From: Fontibacillus puldeungensis
GTDB taxonomy: Bacteria > Bacillota > Bacilli > Paenibacillales > Paenibacillaceae
NCBI RefSeq assembly: GCF_042678945.1
Contig: NZ_JBHTLM010000009.1
Span: forward strand, 62,001 to 126,000
Reading direction: 5' to 3'
DNA length: 64,000 nt
Shown: piece by piece, positions 8,501-15,280 of the stretch
Numbering within the stretch: position 1 is the stretch's first letter
Layout: every line of letters begins with the position of its first letter
Notes under the pieces: generated by a model
Database searches by the model: none
Told to the model about the DNA's origin: nothing
The model's input: only the letters and a program-made list of their open reading frames with translations
Made by a program: the position numbers and the translations under genes

Positions 8501-9385
8501 ATGCCGTCCAAGGTTTACAAAAAATATTTATCCTTATTGGCTTTTACAGCTCCGGCACTCATTATATATATGATTTTTTTGCTCATACCGACTTTTGGTG
8601 GAATGTATTACACGTTTACGGACTGGAACGGTTTAAATCCAGATTACAGCTTCATCGGAATAGGTAATATTGTTGAGGCGCTTACGGAGGACCCTGACTT
8701 TATCAATTCCTTGATGTTTACGCTAAAGTACGTTGTATTCATGGTCATACTGCAAAATGTAATCGCTTTACTGCTTGCTGTGCTCATTGAAACACGGCTT
8801 AAGAGCAAAGGCTTTTTCCGAACGATATTTTTTATGCCGAACATGATCAGTCTTATTATCAGCTCCTTTATGTGGACCTTTGTGTTCTCACAGGTGATTC
8901 CGCAACTAGCCCAAAAAGCGGCTATAACTTTCTTGGATCATGCCTGGCTCGGAGATCCTAAGTATTCTTTTTACTCCATTCTGATCGTTTCACTCTGGAA
9001 CGGCGTCGGATATATGATGATCATCTATCTGGCCGCTCTGCAGGGCGTACCTCAAAGCTTGAAAGAAGCCGCCATTATCGATGGTGCGAATTCTTTCCAA
9101 ACGCTACGCAAAGTCACGTTGCCGATGATTACACATGCAGTGACCATTTGTTTCTTCCTTACACTAAATGGCGCATTCAAAGTATTTGATGTCGTTTACG
9201 GACTTACTGGTGGTGGCCCGGGACGAAGCACACAGGTTATTACCATGAACATTTACGAAGAAGCATTTTCGAATAACTTCCGTTATGGATATGCCAGCGC
9301 AAAATCGCTGATTCTATTTGCCGTAGTACTTGTCTTCACCTTAATTCAGATGAATGTCATGAAGAAAAAAGAGGTGGAAGCATGA
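8501..9385 (+). CDS. Sugar ABC transporter permease, MalF type
   Basis: Integral membrane permease of 294 residues with six predicted helices; the first begins at about residue 8. The cytoplasmic EAA loop, EAAIIDGAN followed by a leucine-proline turn, contacts the ATPase. ATG at 8501 follows GGAGGGGGAGAG. It overlaps the second permease by four bases (ATGA), implying coupled translation and a heterodimeric channel. No ATPase gene is present; CUT1 importers of Gram-positives commonly share an MsmX-type ATPase encoded elsewhere. Confidence 0.93.
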   Translation: MPSKVYKKYLSLLAFTAPALIIYMIFLLIPTFGGMYYTFTDWNGLNPDYSFIGIGNIVEALTEDPDFINSLMFTLKYVVFMVILQNVIALLLAVLIETRLKSKGFFRTIFFMPNMISLIISSFMWTFVFSQVIPQLAQKAAITFLDHAWLGDPKYSFYSILIVSLWNGVGYMMIIYLAALQGVPQSLKEAAIIDGANSFQTLRKVTLPMITHAVTICFFLTLNGAFKVFDVVYGLTGGGPGRSTQVITMNIYEEAFSNNFRYGYASAKSLILFAVVLVFTLIQMNVMKKKEVEA

Positions 9386-10209
9386 GAATGAAAAGAATCA
9401 ATTCGCTGCTGATCGGGCTTATCTTGTCCATTGGAGCTGTCATTACATGTTTCCCTATTTATATGGCAGTGGTCAACTCGTTTAAGACGCAAGGGGAGAT
9501 GTTTGCTTCGTTTGTATCGCTTCCAACAAAGCTGCATTTTGAAAACTACTCCCAGGCCTTTGATAAAATAAACCTTTTGCACAGCTCCCTGAATTCGGTG
9601 ACAGTTTCCATCCTCGGGATCGGGGGGATCGTATTCTGCTCCGCCCTGGCTGGTTATAAGTTATCACGTACCCGGGGGAAATTAAGCAATTTTATCTTCC
9701 TGCTGTTCGTCGCCTCGATGCTCGTTCCGTTCCATTCGATCATGATTCCGCTCACCCGGATGGCCAAAACGATGCACGTGCAAGGCAGTACGTATGGATT
9801 GGCGCTGATCTACATTGGACTTGGCGTCAATATGGCAATCTTTTTGTATCACGGCTTCGTCAAATCGATTCCGCGGGAGCTTGAGGAGTCTGGGCAAATC
9901 GACGGGTGCAACGAGTTTCAAACGTTCTTTCGAATTATTTTGCCGCTGCTTCTTCCCATCACAGTAACGATCGCTATACTCGACTTTTTGTGGATTTGGA
10001 ATGACTTCCTGCTTCCTTTGATGATGCTTACCGACGTAGATAACTATACGTTGATATTGTCCACCAATATGCTGTTCGGGGAGTACAACAAGGAGTGGTC
10101 CTTGATCCTGGCTTCGCTAGTGCTTACGGCGATACCGGTAATTATTATTTATGCATTTTTCCAAAGATTCATTATGGAAGGTATTGCGGAAGGTGCCGTG
10201 AAAGGCTAA
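9382..10209 (+). CDS. Sugar ABC transporter permease, MalG type
   Basis: Second permease subunit, 275 residues, six predicted helices, with an EAA loop variant (EESGQIDGCNEF, then ILP). Start ATG at 9382 overlaps the previous stop; ATG at 9388 is an alternative two codons in. It is the last gene of the operon; the next strong terminator is about 215 bp downstream. It should form the translocation pore with the 8501 product. Confidence 0.93.
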   Translation: MRMKRINSLLIGLILSIGAVITCFPIYMAVVNSFKTQGEMFASFVSLPTKLHFENYSQAFDKINLLHSSLNSVTVSILGIGGIVFCSALAGYKLSRTRGKLSNFIFLLFVASMLVPFHSIMIPLTRMAKTMHVQGSTYGLALIYIGLGVNMAIFLYHGFVKSIPRELEESGQIDGCNEFQTFFRIILPLLLPITVTIAILDFLWIWNDFLLPLMMLTDVDNYTLILSTNMLFGEYNKEWSLILASLVLTAIPVIIIYAFFQRFIMEGIAEGAVKG

Positions 10210-10293
10210 TTTAACGGTTCGGGCAAATCAGAGGAAAAAGAGATCTTCAATGGAATGGGACAACCGATTGACTGTCTTCCGCGGCCGCTATTT

Positions 10294-10390
10294 CCGGTAG
10301 TTTACGAAGAAGGGAACGGGAACTCTGGCATTAGAGGGGGGCAACACCTACTCGGGCGGTATAGCGACAAAAGCGTACAACTGCAGTTGA
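10294..10390 (+). pseudogene. Possible relic of a beta-strand repeat (PATR-like) protein
   Basis: Between the permease stop and the terminator, one frame after a TAG at 10297 reads through GTGTLALEGGNTYSGG and stops at 10388-10390. This resembles the autotransporter-associated beta-strand repeat (PF12951), whose core is GxGTLxLxGxNTYTGG. It has no start codon or ribosome site, so it would be a decayed fragment. The match is by eye over about 20 residues and could be chance. Confidence 0.3.
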
Positions 10391-10422
10391 AGACAAAATA
10401 AACATCGAACGTTAGTCCATTA

Positions 10423-10468
10423 GACAACTCCGGTACTTTGCAGGTTGCATACCGGCAGTTGTCTTTTT
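10423..10468 (+). terminator. Terminator of the sugar importer operon
   Basis: A 12-bp stem with one bulge (GACAACTCCGGT pairing with ACCGGCAGTTGTC) encloses a 16-base loop and is followed by a T-run beginning at 10462. It is the first strong terminator after the permease genes. Confidence 0.8.
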
Positions 10469-10523
10469 TATTTGAACGATAGAACCACCGTCTAGGAAAC
10501 TCTGCCAGGTCAACGGATCACTC

Positions 10524-10673
10524 AAATAGGGGAATAAAATGGTCCTATAATCTGTTAGAGGTGCCCCAAAGCCGGTTTTCTTGCTTATGCCGGGTGAATA
10601 GGGCCATTTTTTACCCCTATTTTGTGTGAAGAAGGCTAAATCGCTGAAATAGGGCCATAAACTACCCTTATTT
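10524..10673. repeat. Family A repeat cluster 1 (three units, fourth decayed)
   Basis: Three 27-bp near-palindromic units at 10524-10550, 10597-10623 and 10647-10673. The halves are AAATAGGGGTAA-like and AAATAGGKCCAT-like. The first unit is in forward orientation and the next two are reversed. Start-to-start spacing is 73 and 50 bp, matching units 2, 3 and 4 of the complete clusters at 18941 and 48848. Where unit 1 should lie (about 10473-10499) only weak similarity remains. The cluster follows the importer terminator and lies between convergent genes. Confidence 0.85.
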
Positions 10674-10742
10674 CTTTTCGCCGGTTTTGCGTTCAGCATC
10701 CCAGGCTGGTGGTGCTCGTCTTAAGTAGATATGATATGTAAG

Positions 10743-10772
10743 TAAAAACCCGGAAGCCCTAAGCCCCCGGGT
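10743..10772 (-). terminator. Terminator of the small membrane protein gene
   Basis: On the minus strand ACCCGG pairs with CCGGGT around a GC-rich inner stem and is followed by TTTTT. It lies 17 bp past the stop codon of the gene at 10789. Confidence 0.75.
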
Positions 10773-10788
10773 GTCTTCCAAACGCATA

Positions 10789-10947
10789 TTAGCGGTGCTC
10801 GATCAGGTCGATTGCCCCGAGCACAATATGTGCTAAACCAAAACCAAGAGCGCCTGTGGCTGCAAGCTTATACTTACCCCCAAGCATCGATACGGCCGAA
10901 GCGGACACTACAGCTCCAAGAACAGTAGGAATCAAACCTTCACGCAT
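10789..10947 (-). CDS. Small two-helix membrane protein of unknown function
   Basis: A 52-residue protein starting MREGLIPTVLG. Nearly all of it is two hydrophobic segments (about 5-20 and 26-45) rich in Gly and Ala, with GxxxG-like spacing that favours helix packing. I chose the ATG at 10947 because AAGGGGTG lies eight bases upstream; an extension to 10983 has no ribosome site. It is a single gene with its own terminator, convergent with the sugar importer operon. I do not recognise the family. Confidence 0.7.
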   Translation of the reverse strand: MREGLIPTVLGAVVSASAVSMLGGKYKLAATGALGFGLAHIVLGAIDLIEHR

Positions 10948-11396
10948 TTTAAAACACCCCTTTGGCTTTGTTTGGAAAGACAAACGTTATTCTGGTTTCC
11001 TAAGCTGGGATTTATGCATGGAAAGCGTTAATAGGCATAGCAAAACGAGCGGCAGCGATTCATGTGCGTGACGCCCGTTAAGGTCATTGTTACCCTCAGG
11101 TCTTCATGTACACGTGAAGATAAATGAAGTTCCTGCTTAGACTAAAACTGCAAACTGTTTCTAAAACAACAAAAGCCCTACCTCTCATTTGTCCTTGCGG
11201 CTCCGATGACCGCGCCAGTGTGAATCAGAAAAACGTAAAATTCTTACTCTTATTGGGTCATTCAAATAGGAATTTCATACCGATTCGGTATTTAGGAGAG
11301 TTATAATCTTTTGAGGAACTGTTGTAGAGGATTAAACAATCTAATTATTTATTATACTTGTAATTTTCTGAAAATGCAACAATATGTTAGGAAGTC
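10948..11396. other. Intergenic region with no supported gene
   Basis: About 450 bp between the small membrane protein and the relic at 11397. A short frame at 11124-11306 has no ribosome site and no recognisable features. A weak inverted repeat (CTTCATGTAC/ACGTGAAG) lies near 11102-11119. Nothing else stands out. Confidence 0.5.
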
Positions 11397-11519
11397 GTGC
11401 CGATTAATCAAGCCATCAAGAATCCATTAGTAAAAAAACATGTGCAGGAAGGAAAATATGTCCCTGCAAAATTGGACCAATTCGGTTATGATAGAAAGAT
11501 GAACTATGTTGCTATTTAG
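11397..11519 (+). pseudogene. Possible gene fragment, 40 codons
   Basis: From GTG 11397 the frame reads VPINQAIKNPLVKKHVQEGK and ends in KMNYVAI before TAG. The composition looks like a natural C-terminal segment rather than random intergenic DNA. AGGAAG lies only two bases before the GTG, too close for normal initiation, and the frame is blocked upstream by TAG at 11388. I do not recognise the family. Either a relic or a tiny gene. Confidence 0.3.
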
Positions 11520-11595
11520 TACTCATTTTCACAAAGTATTCTCTCTTCCATAATATACCTTCCAAAGTGATGATTTTGTGAAAAAAAATGAAGGC

Positions 11596-11648
11596 ACACT
11601 ACAGTGAGACATTTGTCACACTTTAGTGTAGAAAGCAGCATGTATAAT
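11596..11648 (+). promoter_or_regulatory. eetA promoter with Fnr/Crp-type palindrome
   Basis: TGAGA-N6-TCACA at 11605-11620 matches the Fnr/Crp half-site pattern TGTGA-N6-TCACA with one mismatch. The -10 is a perfect TATAAT at 11643-11648, which puts the palindrome centre about 41.5-42.5 bp before the expected start, the class II activator position. There is no good -35. Two ACACT-NN-AGTG palindromes (11596 and 11618, 22 bp apart) overlap the same region and may bind another regulator. Confidence 0.6.
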
Positions 11649-11693
11649 AAGTTCATCTAAGATTTACATAATCAAAAAATAAGGGAGTTTGCC

Positions 11694-12089
11694 ATGAAAC
11701 GCGGAGATATCCTGTTAATCGGAATTATTGTCGTCATTGCACTGGCATTTTTGGTGCCAAGATGGCTGGACGAAAATTCAAGTGAAAAGAATCACAACGA
11801 CAATGGAAAAGTGGCGAGAATTACGGTTGACGGGAAACTGTTCAAAACGGTGAAACTAACCGGTAAAGAGCAGACCATTGACATTAAAACGAAGTATGGT
11901 GAGAACATTTTGAAGGTTCATGACAACGGTATTGAAATGACTGACGCCGACTGTCCTGATAAAATATGTCTGACTTTTGGATTTGTAGACCGAAATGGTG
12001 GAACGATCGTTTGTTTACCCCATAAACTGATGGTTGAAGTTGTAGGAGGATCAGGGGAAGGGGCTGACGTAGATGCCAGCGTTCAATGA
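11694..12089 (+). CDS. eetA: EetA-like NusG domain II membrane protein
   Basis: A 131-residue protein with one N-terminal membrane helix (about 5-23), a short charged linker and an extracytoplasmic NusG domain II (PF07009), including DCPDKIC and a later CLPHK. In the Listeria EET locus a protein of this type (EetA) is required for electron transfer, with unknown biochemistry. The three conserved cysteines suggest a redox or cofactor role, which is inference. ATG at 11694 has AAGGGAG upstream. Its end overlaps the EetB-like gene by 17 bases. It lies 40 bp after the Fnr-type promoter. Family call firm; role inferred from neighbours. Confidence 0.82.
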   Translation: MKRGDILLIGIIVVIALAFLVPRWLDENSSEKNHNDNGKVARITVDGKLFKTVKLTGKEQTIDIKTKYGENILKVHDNGIEMTDADCPDKICLTFGFVDRNGGTIVCLPHKLMVEVVGGSGEGADVDASVQ

Positions 12090-12627
12090 GCACGCCAGCT
12101 TAGCTTTAAAAAGAACAGTAATCATAGCGATTTTTGCAGCGGTAGCCGTTGTTTTGAGCCTCATCGAATCTATAATACCGATCAATATGAGCGTACCGGG
12201 GGCCAAACTTGGCCTCGCCAACATTATGGTACTGACCTGTTTGTATTTCCTGCGGGCTAGAGATGCGTTTATGATGGTGGTGCTGAAGACGCTGCTGACC
12301 GCGTTTATTTTCGGAACGTTCTCCAGCTTTCTGTTCAGCTTCATGGGAGCACTCTTTAGCTTTGTAGCTATGTGGTTTTTACTGCTTATTGGTCGAAAAC
12401 GGCTTAGCATGATCGGCATAAGCATCATTGGGGGAATTGCCCACAATATCGGCCAACTTACCGCGGCAGCCTTATATTTCAATACATCGAAAATATTTTA
12501 CTATTTGCCGATGCTGCTCATAATGGGCGTGCTAACCGGCATTGCCGTTGGGATCGCAGTAAGATATCTGATCCCGTCGTTATCAAAGCTGTCGCTGTTT
12601 GACGGGTTTCTATCGGAAACCGCATAA
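12073..12627 (+). CDS. eetB: EetB-like Gx transporter / HepS-I family membrane protein
   Basis: A 184-residue integral membrane protein of the family once labelled heptaprenyl diphosphate synthase component I (PF07456), now often called Gx transporter. It has five or six predicted helices and resembles an ECF substrate-binding (S) component in size and layout. A protein of this family is EetB of the Listeria EET locus. It starts 17 bases inside eetA, with AGGGGAAGGGG about nine bases upstream, and is followed after 75 bp by the two ECF ATPases. That order suggests it could be the S component of the ECF complex encoded here, possibly for a flavin or quinone precursor; this is inference. Confidence 0.8.
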   Translation: MPAFNEHASLALKRTVIIAIFAAVAVVLSLIESIIPINMSVPGAKLGLANIMVLTCLYFLRARDAFMMVVLKTLLTAFIFGTFSSFLFSFMGALFSFVAMWFLLLIGRKRLSMIGISIIGGIAHNIGQLTAAALYFNTSKIFYYLPMLLIMGVLTGIAVGIAVRYLIPSLSKLSLFDGFLSETA

Positions 12628-12702
12628 GGGAGGCATCCATTCCGGCGGGAAAGCCTCCGATCGATAAAGTTATCGGAAGTCGCCTGAAAGGGGTAGAGGA
12701 AA

Positions 12703-13542
12703 ATGGGAGATACCGGACTCGCTTATGAAGTAAAGCATGTTTCTTTCGCATATGAGCATACTCATCCGGTGCTTAAAGATGTATCGCTATGTATCCCTTC
12801 GGGAAGCTGGGTTTCGTTGGTAGGTCCTAACGGGTGCGGAAAATCGACGCTCGCCAAGCTGCTCGGCGGACTTCTAGCCGCAAACGATGGGGCCATATTT
12901 ATAGAAGGAACTGAACTGGCCCGGGAGACCGCTTCGTACATTAGACCGCGGATCGGCATGGTATTCCAAAACCCGGATAACCAGTTTATCGGTGCGACTG
13001 TAGAAGAGGACATCGCCTTTGGACTCGAGGGACGCTGTATCCCCCGGGAAGAGATGGTGAACCGGGTCCGAACATATGCCGACAAGCTTCAAATCGGCCA
13101 TCTGCTGTCTAAGCACCCTTCGGAGCTATCGGGGGGGCAAAAACAGCGGGTGGCCGTCGCTTCGATTCTGGCGATGGAGCCGGGCATTGTCATCTTTGAT
13201 GAGGCCTCGTCGATGCTGGATGAGAAAGCCCGTGGCGAGCTGCTCGGCATCCTGCAGGGCATGCGGGAAAGCGGCCAATATACCTTGGTATCGATTACTC
13301 ATGATGCCGAGGAGATCATGGCCTCAGACCGAGCGATCGTCCTGCTGGACGGAACCGTAGCCGCTGATCTGACGCCTGAGGAACTGTTCCGGGATGAGGG
13401 GCTGCTGGGTTCCTGCCGTCTTATTGCTCCATACCGAATTCGGCTGCAGCTGGAGCTTGAGAAGCGGGGCATTCGTGCTTCTTCGCCTCAGGGAAGCGGG
13501 GAGGTGAAGGACGAATTATGGCCATTCATTTTGAGCATGTAA
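12703..13542 (+). CDS. ecfA1: ECF transporter ATPase EcfA1
   Basis: Energy-coupling factor ATPase, 279 residues. Walker A GPNGCGKST near residue 43, Q-loop in VFQNPDNQF, signature LSGGQKQR, Walker B IVIFDEASSMLD, and the switch His in ITHD. The QNPDNQ and DEASSMLD forms are typical of EcfA1. ATG at 12703 has GGGGTAGAGG upstream. It overlaps ecfA2 by 25 bases, so the two subunits should be made together as a heterodimer. In Firmicutes the housekeeping ecf set usually lies beside rplQ; this set does not, suggesting a dedicated transporter. Confidence 0.92.
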   Translation: MGDTGLAYEVKHVSFAYEHTHPVLKDVSLCIPSGSWVSLVGPNGCGKSTLAKLLGGLLAANDGAIFIEGTELARETASYIRPRIGMVFQNPDNQFIGATVEEDIAFGLEGRCIPREEMVNRVRTYADKLQIGHLLSKHPSELSGGQKQRVAVASILAMEPGIVIFDEASSMLDEKARGELLGILQGMRESGQYTLVSITHDAEEIMASDRAIVLLDGTVAADLTPEELFRDEGLLGSCRLIAPYRIRLQLELEKRGIRASSPQGSGEVKDELWPFILSM

Positions 13543-14402
13543 GCTATGCCTATGACGATAACAGCCTTTGGCGCCAAAGTGCCTTGGAAGGAATTGATTT
13601 AAGGATAAAGAGTGGGACATTTGCCGCAATTGCGGGAGCTACCGGATCTGGGAAATCAACATTAATGCAGCATTTTAACGGCATATTGAAGCCTTCTCGC
13701 GGCAAGGTGCAGGTGCTTGACGTGACGATGCAGGCGGGAGAGAAAATGCCTGTGATGCGGGAGCTTCGCCGCCGGGTTGGACTTGTTTTTCAATTTCCGG
13801 AGCAGCAGCTGTTTGAAGAGACCGTGGAGAAGGACTTATGCTTTGGTCCGCTCAATTTCGGATGCTCTTTAGAGGAGTCTAAAGTCCGGGCTAGCCGGGC
13901 ACTTTCGCTTGTCGGATTGGATGATACGTTTCTATCCCGGAATCCGTTTCATCTAAGCGGTGGACAAATGCGCAAGGTAGCGATCGCTTCGGTGCTGGCC
14001 ATGGAACCTGACGTTATTGCGCTAGATGAACCGACGGCAACACTGGACCCGCAGAGCCGGGCCGAGTTGGCGGAAATGTTGTCGAGACTTCACCGGGAAC
14101 AGGGGAAAACGGTCGTCGTCGTTACACATCGCATGGAAGAAATGCTTTCCTATGTAGATCAATGGATTGTGATGAAGGATGGCGAGGTTTCGTTTGAAGG
14201 AACCGTACAGGAGCTGATTCAGGACTCGAAGCGGCTTGAGGAGGAAGGGCTGGCCCTGCCGGCCTCTATCCGATACTGGAGGGCGTTGTCCGACCGCTTT
14301 GGGCTGGAAGCCGAGGAGCCATGCCTAACGCCTGAGAAGCTTGCTGAGCGGATTGTTATGCTAACGCCCGCCACAGCAGGGCCTAGAGAGGGGGAGGGCT
14401 AG
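13518..14402 (+). CDS. ecfA2: ECF transporter ATPase EcfA2
   Basis: Partner ATPase, 294 residues: Walker A GATGSGKST, VFQFPEQQLFE after it (the EcfA2 form of the Q-loop), signature LSGGQMRK, Walker B VIALDEPTATLD, switch His in VTHRM. ATG 13518 lies within the last codons of ecfA1, with GGGAGGTGAAGG upstream. The C-terminal 60 residues form the EcfA dimerisation region. It is followed one base after its stop by ecfT. It should couple ATP hydrolysis to EcfT and one or more S components. Confidence 0.92.
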   Translation: MAIHFEHVSYAYDDNSLWRQSALEGIDLRIKSGTFAAIAGATGSGKSTLMQHFNGILKPSRGKVQVLDVTMQAGEKMPVMRELRRRVGLVFQFPEQQLFEETVEKDLCFGPLNFGCSLEESKVRASRALSLVGLDDTFLSRNPFHLSGGQMRKVAIASVLAMEPDVIALDEPTATLDPQSRAELAEMLSRLHREQGKTVVVVTHRMEEMLSYVDQWIVMKDGEVSFEGTVQELIQDSKRLEEEGLALPASIRYWRALSDRFGLEAEEPCLTPEKLAERIVMLTPATAGPREGEG

Positions 14403-14403
14403 C

Positions 14404-15204
14404 ATGCGGAATAAGCTGCTGTTTGGACGAAGCATCGACACCGGCTCATGGGTCCACGGCGTTGATCCGCGAGCGAAAATTACCGGCATGGTGCTCTATC
14501 TTGTTGCCATTGTGGCGGTAGGTTCATGGGCCGCCTTAGGAGTAGCAGCCGCGTTCTCCCTGATCTATATGCGGGCGACCAAGATTCCGATCAAGTATTA
14601 CGTGAAGGCCGCAAAACCGCTTTGGGTGCTGATGGTGTTCATCTTTGTCGTTCAAAGTCTCACGATAAACGAGGGGACGGTGCTATGGCACCTTGGCTCG
14701 TGGAAGCTATATTCCGGAGGCCTCAGCACCGGCTTCATTTCGGCAGCTCGGATGGCCTTGCTCGTTTCTTTTACGGCCATCTTGACGTTTACTACAACGC
14801 CGGGGCTGCTTAACCAGGGTATGAGCGGCGTGCTTAAGCCGTTCAAGCGCATCGGAATATCATCTGAGCGACTTACGCTGATGATGAGCATTGCCCTGCG
14901 GTTTATCCCGACGATTCTTGACGAGACGCAAAAAATTGTCAAGGCGCAGGCGGCCAGAGGGGCGGACTTGAAGGAACTGCCGTGGAAGGAGAAGGGACGT
15001 ATGCTCGTTTCCCTGCTCGTGCCGGTTACGGTTAGCGCATTTCGCCGTGCGGAGGAGCTCGTCTTATCTATGGAATCCAGAGGTTATACGATCGGTGCGC
15101 CGCGCTCGGAATACCATTTGCTCACCTGGAAGAGCAGGGACACGTGGTTCATATTATCATATGTTATTCTGGCATCTGCCGTTGTTATCTACAGATTCAT
15201 GTAA
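14404..15204 (+). CDS. ecfT: ECF transporter transmembrane protein EcfT (FmnA-like)
   Basis: A 266-residue membrane scaffold with about five helices and the two coupling-helix Ala-Arg-Gly type motifs of EcfT, here AQAARGAD and SMESRGYT. It joins EcfA1/EcfA2 to the S component. ATG 14404 comes one base after the ecfA2 stop, preceded by GAGGGGGAGGG. In the Listeria EET locus a dedicated EcfT (FmnA) works with RibU in flavin export; position next to eetAB suggests the same here. That it serves EET rather than general vitamin uptake is inference. Confidence 0.9.
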   Translation: MRNKLLFGRSIDTGSWVHGVDPRAKITGMVLYLVAIVAVGSWAALGVAAAFSLIYMRATKIPIKYYVKAAKPLWVLMVFIFVVQSLTINEGTVLWHLGSWKLYSGGLSTGFISAARMALLVSFTAILTFTTTPGLLNQGMSGVLKPFKRIGISSERLTLMMSIALRFIPTILDETQKIVKAQAARGADLKELPWKEKGRMLVSLLVPVTVSAFRRAEELVLSMESRGYTIGAPRSEYHLLTWKSRDTWFILSYVILASAVVIYRFM

Positions 15205-15280
15205 TCTTTCAGATAAATGATAGAGAAATTAGTCAATTGGATAGTTCGAAAACTATTTTTCGATGAGGAGGGGAAACGCT

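Noticed and set aside
10412..10699. 95-codon minus-strand frame
   Set aside because: Runs across the importer terminator and family A repeat units; composition reflects the repeats.
11124..11306. 60-codon plus-strand frame
   Set aside because: No ribosome site and no recognisable pattern.
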